Assembly (NCBI RefSeq): GCF_016634425.1
Contig: NZ_JAEPES010000005.1
Span: 1 to 64,000 of the forward strand
Source of the DNA: Lacisediminihabitans changchengi
GTDB taxonomy: Bacteria; Actinomycetota; Actinomycetes; Actinomycetales; Microbacteriaceae
Direction: 5' to 3'
Length of the DNA: 64,000 bases
Numbering within the stretch: position 1 is the stretch's first letter; every line of letters begins with the position of its first letter. A program made the translations under genes and the position numbers. The notes below the pieces were generated by a model. That model had not been told where the DNA came from and did no database searches. It saw nothing but the letters and a program-made list of their open reading frames with translations. Below are positions 57,259 through 64,000 of this stretch, piece after piece.

Positions 57259-58170
57259 ATGACGTCACCTACCCTGGCCGCTATGCCGCGACGGCGGAAG
57301 CGGATGCAACCGTCGATCGTGCGGGCGATCCTCATCTTCATCGTCCCGTTTGGCGTGCTCTTCATCGCCTTCTACCTGATCCCCATCCTGTACGCCGTGT
57401 GGGAGTCGCTTCAGGTCATCCAGCGCGAGGGCACGTATGGCGCTCCCCGGCAGGTGTTCGGCGGATTCAGCCAATACCTGATCGTGTTCCAGAGCAGTGA
57501 CTTCTGGGGCGCCATCGGGCGGGTCTTGCTCTTCGGCGTAGTCCAGGTTCCGGTCATGCTCGGGCTCGCGCTCGTCTTCGCCCTGCTGCTCGACTCGCCC
57601 CTTCTTCGGGGCAAGAAATTCTTCCGCCTGGCGTTCTTCGCTCCGTACGCCGTTCCCGGAGTGATCGCCGCGCTGATGTGGGGCTATCTCTACTCCCCGA
57701 GCCTGTCGCCCTTCAAGCTCCTGACGTCGAGCGCCGACCTGCTGTCGGGTCCGACCATTTTGTGGTCGATCGCGAACGTCGTGACGTGGGTATACGCCGG
57801 CTACAACATGCTGATCATCTATTCGGCGCTTCTCGCCATCCCCACCGAAATCTACGAAGCGGCTCGGTTGGACGGTGCCGGACAACTGCGGATCGCATGG
57901 TCGGTGAAAATCCCCCTGGTCGCTCCCGCTCTCGTACTCACCGCTGTCTTCTCGATCATCGGAACGCTGCAACTCCTGACCGAACCGGAGGTCTTCAAGC
58001 AGTTCACCTCGTCGATCACCAGCAGCTTCACCCCCAATCTGCTCGTCTACTCGGTGTCGTCGATCCCGAACTTCAATCTGGCCGCGGCGTTCTCGGTCGT
58101 TCTCGCCGTCGCCACGTTCATCCTTTCGTTCGTCTTTTTGAGACTCACCAACCGGAGGACCGCACAGTGA
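57259..58170 (+). CDS. Sugar ABC transporter permease (MalF-like), cluster 2
   Basis: A 303-residue CUT1 permease with six membrane segments, FFRLAFFAPYAVPGVIAALM, and the EAA loop YEAARLDGAGQLRIAWSVKI. GTG of the next gene overlaps its stop. It resembles the permease at 25599 in order and motif. There is no ATPase in the cluster. Confidence 0.92.
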   Translation: MTSPTLAAMPRRRKRMQPSIVRAILIFIVPFGVLFIAFYLIPILYAVWESLQVIQREGTYGAPRQVFGGFSQYLIVFQSSDFWGAIGRVLLFGVVQVPVMLGLALVFALLLDSPLLRGKKFFRLAFFAPYAVPGVIAALMWGYLYSPSLSPFKLLTSSADLLSGPTILWSIANVVTWVYAGYNMLIIYSALLAIPTEIYEAARLDGAGQLRIAWSVKIPLVAPALVLTAVFSIIGTLQLLTEPEVFKQFTSSITSSFTPNLLVYSVSSIPNFNLAAAFSVVLAVATFILSFVFLRLTNRRTAQ

Positions 58171-59072
58171 GCGCGCAGAGCCAAACTTCAGCACGTCCCG
58201 TCCGCAAAGCCACCCCCGGCGGCCCTCGCGAAAGCATCCTCTCGCGGACGGCGGCGATGCTGATCATGGGGGTCTTCACCCTCTACTTCCTCATCCCGAT
58301 CTTCTGGCTCGTGGTGTCGTCGACCAAGACCCTCGGCAATTTCAATTCCACGTTCTCTCTGTGGTTCACGTCGACCTCGTTCACCGACGGGATCGCCAAT
58401 ATCGTCAAGCTGTTCACCTACGACGACGCGGTATTTCCGCGATGGATGCTGAACAGCGTCGTCTATGCCTTGGTCGCCGGCGGCCTCGGCACGATCCTCG
58501 CTGCGATGTGCGGATACGCCCTGGCGAAGTACCGGTTCCGAGGCTCGGAGGCGATCTTCAACACGATCCTCGGCGGGGTTCTCGTTCCGGCCACGGCTCT
58601 CGCCCTGCCGCTGTTTCTCATCTTCAGCCAGGTCAGCCTGACCAATACGTTCTGGGCGGTGTTCCTGCCGAGCATCGTGAGCCCATTCGGCGTCTATCTC
58701 AGCCGCATTTATGCCTCGTCGAGCGTGCCGGACGAGATCATCGAAGCCGCACGGATCGACGGTTCTGGCGAGGTCCGCACCTTTTTCACGGTGTCTGTGC
58801 GTCTCATGTCTCCCGCACTCGTCACCATCTTCCTGTTCCAGTTCGTTTCGATCTGGAACAACTTTTTCCTCCCGCTGATCATGCTGCGCGACCAGTCGCT
58901 GTTTCCCGTCACCCTCGGACTGTTCACGTGGAACTCCCAAGTCAGCCAGATTCCCGACATCCGCACCCTGGTCATCGCCGGTGCGCTGGTGTCGATCATT
59001 CCTCTCCTCATCGCGTTCCTCTCACTCCAGCGGTTCTGGAGAAACGGGCTCGGTGCGGGAGGACTCAAGTAA
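58167..59072 (+). CDS. Sugar ABC transporter permease (MalG-like), cluster 2
   Basis: A 301-residue CUT1 permease starting at GTG, overlapping the previous stop by 4 bases. EAA loop IIEAARIDGSGEVRTFFTVS; the final segment SLQRFWRNGLGAGGLK closely matches the counterpart at 26518 (SLAAGSVKA end). It pairs with the preceding permease. Confidence 0.92.
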   Translation: MSAQSQTSARPVRKATPGGPRESILSRTAAMLIMGVFTLYFLIPIFWLVVSSTKTLGNFNSTFSLWFTSTSFTDGIANIVKLFTYDDAVFPRWMLNSVVYALVAGGLGTILAAMCGYALAKYRFRGSEAIFNTILGGVLVPATALALPLFLIFSQVSLTNTFWAVFLPSIVSPFGVYLSRIYASSSVPDEIIEAARIDGSGEVRTFFTVSVRLMSPALVTIFLFQFVSIWNNFFLPLIMLRDQSLFPVTLGLFTWNSQVSQIPDIRTLVIAGALVSIIPLLIAFLSLQRFWRNGLGAGGLK

Positions 59073-59137
59073 GGCAACAACGATGTTCGCTCAGCATCGC
59101 GCTAGCCGCGCGTGCACATTCGATAGGAAGAAACTCC

Positions 59138-60463
59138 ATGGCAAATAGATTCATACGGTTGGCGGCTGTTGCCACACTGGCAACCCTCGCCCTCGCCGGT
59201 TGTTCTGCGACCAATTCCGGTTCTGGCAGCAGCGCCGGATCCGCGAGTTGCAAGCCCTCCGGCGGCAAAGTCACTCTCGACTTCACGACCTGGGTTCCCG
59301 GTATGGACAAGGTTGTCGAGCTGTGGAACAAAAAGAACCCCAACATCCAGGTCAAGGTTCAGACCGGCCCGAACGGCAACTCGGGAACGTATCAGAACTT
59401 CTTCAACGAGCTCAAGGCCGGAAACGCGCCGGACATTGGCCAGGTCGAGTACGACTCTCTGCCGGCGTTCCGCGTACAGGACGGGCTGGAGAACATCGCC
59501 TCGTGCGCTGGAGTTTCGAAGGCGAAGTCGGAGTTCTCGTCTGGGCTGTGGAACCAGGTGACCTTCGGCGAGTCCGACTCGGTGTACGCCGTTCCGCAGG
59601 ACTCCGGTCCCATGGCGCTGTACTACCGCAAGGACCTGTTCGATAAGGCCGGGCTGACGGTACCGACGACGTGGGAAGAGTATGCCGCCGACGCCGTGAA
59701 GATCAAGGCACTCGGAGGGCAGATCACCAACTTCCCGAAGGGAGATGTCAACTGGTTCGCGGGGCTGGTGTCGCAGGCGGGCGGACAATGGTTCTCGACG
59801 ACTGGCGGCAAGTGGACGGTGAACCTGACATCGGAGCAGTCGACGAAGGTCGCGAACTACTGGCAGGATCTCATCTCCAAGGATCTGGTCTCGACCATCC
59901 CCGGCTTCACCGACCAGTGGAACAACGCGTACGACACCGGCGCGGACTGGACCTGGGTCTCTGCAGTCTGGGGCGCGAACACCATCTCTAGCGGTGCACC
60001 CACCACCACGGGCAAGTGGGCCGTCGCCCCGATGCCGCAGTGGAAGGCGGGTGGAAACACCTCGGGAGCGTGGGGAGGTTCGTCGAGTGTCGTCTTCAAG
60101 GGCTCCAAGCACCCGGCCGAGGCGTCGAAGTTCATTCTGTGGCTGAACACGAGCACCGAGGCGCTCACCGCGCTGAACAAGGAAGCCAACCTCTACCCGG
60201 CAAGCACCGCGGGCGACAAGCTTCCGGCGCTGACGGCTGGAGTCGAGTTCTACGGAAACCAGCCCATCTACAAGGAATTCAGCGAAGCGGGCAAGGTCAT
60301 CAGCCCGTTCACCTGGGGTCCGACGATGACGCAGACCTATAACGATGTGTCGGACGGCTTCGGCAGCGCACTATCCGGCAACGGAACCCTGCTCGACGCT
60401 CTCAAAAACGGTCAAGACAAGACGATTGCCGCACTGAAAGCGCAGTCGATTCCTGTCAAGTAA
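59138..60463 (+). CDS. Sugar-binding lipoprotein, cluster 2
   Basis: A 441-residue extracellular solute-binding protein. The lipobox is TLALAGC (Cys at about residue 21) followed by a Ser/Gly linker. The mature part starts VTLDFTTWVPGMDKVVELWN and has VPQDSGPMALYYRK, as in the cluster 1 receptor. AGGAAG lies 9 nt before the ATG, and a terminator follows. Confidence 0.92.
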   Translation: MANRFIRLAAVATLATLALAGCSATNSGSGSSAGSASCKPSGGKVTLDFTTWVPGMDKVVELWNKKNPNIQVKVQTGPNGNSGTYQNFFNELKAGNAPDIGQVEYDSLPAFRVQDGLENIASCAGVSKAKSEFSSGLWNQVTFGESDSVYAVPQDSGPMALYYRKDLFDKAGLTVPTTWEEYAADAVKIKALGGQITNFPKGDVNWFAGLVSQAGGQWFSTTGGKWTVNLTSEQSTKVANYWQDLISKDLVSTIPGFTDQWNNAYDTGADWTWVSAVWGANTISSGAPTTTGKWAVAPMPQWKAGGNTSGAWGGSSSVVFKGSKHPAEASKFILWLNTSTEALTALNKEANLYPASTAGDKLPALTAGVEFYGNQPIYKEFSEAGKVISPFTWGPTMTQTYNDVSDGFGSALSGNGTLLDALKNGQDKTIAALKAQSIPVK

Positions 60464-60481
60464 ATAGCACGGCTTCTCCGC

Positions 60482-60525
60482 AGCGCCCCTGGGTGCCTGG
60501 CCTTGGTCAGGAACCCAGGGGCGCT
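60482..60525 (+). terminator. Terminator after ABC cluster 2
   Basis: AGCGCCCCTGGGT (60482-60494) and its exact complement (60513-60525) form a 13-bp stem with an 18-nt loop, starting 18 nt after the stop codon. Confidence 0.8.
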
Positions 60526-60548
60526 CGCGTTGTCCCGGGGTCGCGCCG

Positions 60549-61340
60549 TTACGCCGTCCATCCCCCGTCTAACGTCACGGTTGATCCGGTCATGTAGGCC
60601 GCCTGGTCGCTGGCGATCCCGGCGGCCAGTTTTCCGACCTCGTCGGCGGTGCCGAATCTGTTGAGCGCGGTGAGCCCTGCCAGGTAGGCGCCGTCTGGCC
60701 CGCCCGCCGGGTTTCCGTCGGTATCAATGGGGCCCGGTTGCACATTGTTCGCGGTGATGTGACGCGGCCCGAGATCGCGGGCCAGCCCCTGAGTGAATCC
60801 CACCAGCGCTGCCTTGCTCATGCCATAGATCGTGCCCCCTGACATCGGGATGCTTTCTGCAGTGATGCTTCCGATCATGATGATGCGACCGCCGTCAGGA
60901 AGGCGCTTCAGTGCGTGCTGGGTGGCATAGACGGTGCCGCGGATGTTCAGATCGATCGTGTGCTCGATGTGATCGTCAGGGTTTCGGCGAAGTGCTCGAA
61001 CCATCCGCCTCCGGCATTGTTCAGCACGCTATCGGTGCTGCGGCGCCGGCGGCGAAGGGCGAATACCGCCACATTGATCAGGGCGAGGAGCAGAGGGGCT
61101 GCTCCTGCCCAGAACGCCGACCTCACTCCAGCGAAGTTACCGACGATGCCGCCGAGGCCGAACGTCAGCAACAGAATGCTCACCGTGCCGCCAGCGACGT
61201 GGAGAGTCGAGTGCAGGTACGGGGTGATGAAGGTGTACGAAATGTTGTGGCCGACAAAGAGCAGCGCGACGGTGATCATTAGAACCACGATGCTCGGGCG
61301 TCGCACCAAGGTGGGCAGAGCGCGCAGCGACGGCCTTTTC
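60549..61340 (-). pseudogene. Decayed MFS transporter / SDR oxidoreductase locus
   Basis: Read on the minus strand, the start is a piece of a major facilitator transporter: helix 7-8 region (RRPSIVVLMITVALLFVGHN onward) joined directly to a last-helix end (LLLALINVAVFALRRRR), so the middle is lost. An in-frame TAG lies just upstream. It runs straight into an SDR enzyme lacking its N-terminal nucleotide domain (VLNNAGGGWFEHFAET), which then loses frame near 60979 by one missing base. The rest is open to the stop at 60549: YGMSKAALVGFTQGLARDLG with the catalytic YXXXK, ending GSTVTLDGGWTA. Two genes have been fused by deletion and both are dead. Confidence 0.82.
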
Positions 61341-61409
61341 TATGAGGATCTTCGGAACCACCAGGGCCTGGAGCACGAGCACGAGCGGAAATCGACGCCG
61401 CAAGCTAGG

Positions 61410-61802
61410 TCAGGTCCGGATCTCCACAGCGGCGATTAGGGCATCGAAGAGTTGGGAGAGGTGCTGGAGAGGAAGTGTTGACGGGGAGATTCCGTACGAC
61501 GCCCCGAGAGCGACCGGATCGCGGTACGTCAGCAAAGTCGTGCCGTGGTCATCGCGGATGAGGAGGCGCGACGGCAGCTCGTACCCGATGTCGGGGTTCT
61601 CCTGCATGAGAGTGGTTCCCACCGCCGGTGCGCCGAAGACAATCACTGTCTCCTCGGCCAACGCGAGGTTCACCGATCGCGCATTCGCTGCGTGGTCGTA
61701 CTGTCCGAATATGGTGATCCCCTTCTGACGCAGTATGTCGGTGATGGCCGTGACGGCCTCCGCCACCGACATCGGAGTCTGAACCTCACGCATTCCATCC
61801 AT
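61410..61802 (-). CDS. DUF302 domain protein
   Basis: A 130-residue protein. VAEAVTAITDILRQKGITIF, FGAPAVGTTLMQENPDIGYELP and LLTYRDPVALGASYGI match DUF302, a small alpha/beta domain of unknown function found across bacteria and often linked with stress or metal genes. GGAGG lies 6 nt before the ATG. It is divergent from the TetR regulator, which may control it. Confidence 0.85.
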   Translation of the reverse strand: MDGMREVQTPMSVAEAVTAITDILRQKGITIFGQYDHAANARSVNLALAEETVIVFGAPAVGTTLMQENPDIGYELPSRLLIRDDHGTTLLTYRDPVALGASYGISPSTLPLQHLSQLFDALIAAVEIRT

Positions 61803-61990
61803 TGATGACCTCCGAGCCGCCGGGTGAATTGTTCCACCTCATCATTGGATTGACCCGGCCGAATCCCCGGGGGTCCCCAGTCGTTTCACCATCGGGCGAC
61901 CAGCGAGTCGGTTCGGGTCCCCGTCCTCTGGCTTTCGTGAACGAGAATTGACGTCTGAGCAGACCGCGCAAGTTTCTCGAAAGCGACGTT

Positions 61991-62575
61991 GTGGCGTCTG
62001 CCGGTGTGACGTTCACCGCCAAGGGATACTCCGGCACGACTCTCGACGACCTTGTCGCAGCAACCGGGCTCGGCAAGCAGAGCACCTACAACTCGTTCGG
62101 CGGCAAACATGCGCTATTTCTCCGAGCGCTGAGCTTGCACGCGGGCGAGGCGATCGCGGAGCTGGAGCGGGCACTGACCACAGACGCCGCTTCTCCTTTC
62201 GAACGGGTTAAAGGCCAACTGCTCAAACTGGCCATCGCCCTCAGTGATGGCGACGCCGCAAGCGACCTCTTCATCAAAGCGACCATCGAGATGGCCGACA
62301 GCGATTCGGCGGTCGCCGAGTCGGCACACAACACCATCAGCCGAATGTCCGGCGTCTATCGCGACTGCATCGAGGACGCCCAGGCCTGTGGTGAGGTCTC
62401 GGTCGAGGCGGACGCGACCGCGTTGGCGAACTACTTTGTGGCAGTTACCCGTGGCACGGAAGTGGTCGGGAGTGCCGGTGCCGATCGGGCGACTCTCACC
62501 GCTATCGCCCTGACCTCGCTCGGGGCGATTCCCGGGTCCGCGACACGGCCGCGTCGACATCCGCTGGGTGATTGA
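61991..62575 (+). CDS. TetR/AcrR family regulator, N-terminus uncertain
   Basis: 194 residues from GTG 61991. The helix-turn-helix is SGTTLDDLVAATGLGKQSTY and the ligand domain follows to about residue 185. Family members usually have about 12 more residues before this GTG; the matching sequence (SRPRKFLESDVV) is present in frame, but the only codon available there is CTG at 61955, preceded by TGA. Either it starts at GTG 61991, or uses CTG, or the start codon has been mutated. Probable target: the adjacent DUF302 gene or the now broken MFS/SDR genes. Confidence 0.7.
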   Translation: MASAGVTFTAKGYSGTTLDDLVAATGLGKQSTYNSFGGKHALFLRALSLHAGEAIAELERALTTDAASPFERVKGQLLKLAIALSDGDAASDLFIKATIEMADSDSAVAESAHNTISRMSGVYRDCIEDAQACGEVSVEADATALANYFVAVTRGTEVVGSAGADRATLTAIALTSLGAIPGSATRPRRHPLGD

Positions 62576-62600
62576 CGGTCGCGGGGCAGGGCGACGGCGG

Positions 62601-64000
62601 TTATCGGTGTCGTTTGTCTCGTTGGCGAGTGTTCAATCGGTTCGTTGATGGTGGGGTTCGCTGAACTCGACTGAAGAACGCAGTGGCCCACGAACGACTA
62701 CGTCGAACGGGACTGCTGCTGCCCTGGCCTTCCAGCTCGAATGCGCGCAGGGCCGCCTCTTCCGCATCAATGACTTCGAGCACCTTGATTACGGCAGTCT
62801 CGGGAAAGCGTCCCTCCGCTCTGGCTTTGATCGTGGCGTACCACTCGGCTCGGATCATCCGACGCCGCAATCGTTCGTAACTGGCCAGCAGAGATTCCTC
62901 ATCGGGATTGGCAAGCTGGCGATCTAGGGACTCCTGCACCAGAGTCTCGCCCGCCCGCAACTGAGAGATGACTCGAACGTCGTCGTTGTCGGTCAACTCG
63001 GATTCAAGCGCGTCGACACCCGCGGCTCGAACTTCGGCCAATAGCGATCGCCACTCCATCTGCTCCTGAATCGAGTCCGGCGGGCTCACGCGGGCGAGGC
63101 GGATCACCGCCGGGAGCAGAGCTGAGCCGGAGATCGTCGCGACGACGACGACGAACGCCAGGAATTGAAGAAGCGCTCGGTCTGGCGTTTCTGGCGGGAG
63201 CAAGAACGCCGCGGCCAGCGTGACCACTCCTCGCACACTGACCGACGAGACGATGAAGGCGCTCTTCCACTGTACGTGCTGGTCGCGAAGTCGGCGGGGT
63301 CCCATCCGGAAGAACCATGCCACGGCGTAAACGAAGGCAAATCGGGCAGCAACGAGCGCCAGCAGGATCGTCGCGCAGATCCCCACCGCAGACCATAAGC
63401 CGTAGCCGGCGAGTGAAACTCCAGAAACGGCGCTCGAGAGGTTCAGGCCGATAAAGAGAAAGACCGCGTTTTCCAGAATGAACTGGACGGTGCGCCAATT
63501 GGCCAACTCAGCGCTGCGACACTCGGCTGTTTGAATTTTTGGCGAGAGATAGCCGAGATATAGCCCCGCGATGACGACCGCCAGGATTCCCGACCCATGG
63601 ATGGCCTGAGCCGCGAGGAACGCGAGATACGGAGTGATGAGGGCGAGACTGGTGTCCAGGACCGCGACGCGGATTCGCGCGCGCACGAGAGCGGTCAGCC
63701 ATCCGACGATTCCTCCGACCACCACCCCACCGGCGACGGCGAGAACCACGTTGCCGGCGAGGGCGAGGGGCGTAAACGATCCGGTGAGGGCGAGGAGGGC
63801 AGCATTGAGCGCTACGAGGGCGGCTGCATCGTTGAGCAGACTTTCGCCCTCGAGAATGGTGATGGCGCGTCTTGGCAGCCCCATCCGATGAGCGACGGCG
63901 GTCACGGCGACCGTGTCGGTCGGGGCGATCACCGCCGCGAACGCGAACGCGGCCGCCAGACCGATAGTCGGCAGAATGAGGCTGGCAGTGAAGCCGACGA
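62601..64000 (-). CDS. CPA1 family Na+/H+ antiporter (5' end outside window)
   Basis: About 466 residues of the C-terminal part are visible; the gene enters from beyond base 64000. The ion-path motif APTDTVAV and the region GESLLNDAAALVALNAALL identify a NhaP/CPA1 exchanger, followed by at least six more membrane helices (FILENAVFLFIGLNLSS; RGVVTLAAAFLLPP). The C-terminal ~180 residues form a charged cytoplasmic helical domain ending RDKRHR. It exchanges Na+ or K+ for H+ in pH and salt balance. Confidence 0.9.
   Translation of the reverse strand, partial: VGFTASLILPTIGLAAAFAFAAVIAPTDTVAVTAVAHRMGLPRRAITILEGESLLNDAAALVALNAALLALTGSFTPLALAGNVVLAVAGGVVVGGIVGWLTALVRARIRVAVLDTSLALITPYLAFLAAQAIHGSGILAVVIAGLYLGYLSPKIQTAECRSAELANWRTVQFILENAVFLFIGLNLSSAVSGVSLAGYGLWSAVGICATILLALVAARFAFVYAVAWFFRMGPRRLRDQHVQWKSAFIVSSVSVRGVVTLAAAFLLPPETPDRALLQFLAFVVVVATISGSALLPAVIRLARVSPPDSIQEQMEWRSLLAEVRAAGVDALESELTDNDDVRVISQLRAGETLVQESLDRQLANPDEESLLASYERLRRRMIRAEWYATIKARAEGRFPETAVIKVLEVIDAEEAALRAFELEGQGSSSPVRRSRSWATAFFSRVQRTPPSTNRLNTRQRDKRHR

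Overview
The window is high-GC actinobacterial DNA, most likely from a Microbacteriaceae member. Support comes from the dnaX-recR-lysC-asd block, an Rv2578c-type radical SAM gene, a menaquinone-linked mqo, many GTG starts, TANNNT -10 boxes placed 6 nt before start codons (leaderless genes) and a LexA box of the Gram-positive type. I name the family from gene content only; no database search was possible.

Region 1 (about 1-19,338) looks like the right-hand part of an integrated mobile element. A tyrosine integrase ends 80 bp from the 3' end of a tRNA-Ser(GGA) gene, preceded by an excisionase-type protein, an XRE regulator, a Fic protein and a MobF (TrwC-type) relaxase. Further left is a metal-handling cargo: CopB-type P-ATPase, SHOCT protein, a permease with two YHS domains, an SmtB-like ArsR repressor, DUF6153, DUF305 and DUF4396 proteins and an ATC-hydrolase-family enzyme. 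At the far left is an unusual four-gene operon: a cytochrome b N-terminal-half protein with all four haem-ligand histidines, a two-TM protein with a large external domain, and two small membrane proteins. No second att site was found, so the left end probably lies outside the window.

Region 2 (19.4-24.4 kb) starts the chromosomal backbone. It has pta, an ackA gene broken by an exact 38-bp tandem duplication, the decayed remnant of a TIG-domain surface protein, and an SDR gene.

Region 3 (24.4-32.6 kb) is an arabinoside-use cluster: a divergent LacI repressor with two 16-bp operators, two ABC permeases, a binding lipoprotein, a GH51 arabinofuranosidase and a GH42 enzyme. A second, rearranged version lies at 54.0-60.5 kb (LacI, GH42, two permeases, binding protein). 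Neither cluster has its own ATPase, so a shared MsiK-type ATPase is implied.

Region 4 (32.7-47.4 kb) is housekeeping: dnaX, recR, lysC, asd, a VanZ-like protein, an ABM monooxygenase, an SGNH hydrolase, mqo, an intein-containing radical SAM gene under a LexA box, a three-gene signalling operon and tdk. Region 5 (47.4-53.9 kb) is a glycerol locus: SorC-type regulator, glpD, a membrane-bound alpha/beta hydrolase and glpK. Region 6 (60.5-64 kb) holds a decayed MFS/SDR locus, a DUF302 protein, a TetR regulator without a clear start codon, and the 3' part of a CPA1 Na+/H+ antiporter gene that runs off the window.

The observations most worth following are the cytochrome b operon on the mobile element, the ackA duplication, the intein inserted at an iron-sulfur cysteine of an SOS-controlled radical SAM enzyme, and the regular leaderless promoter spacing.
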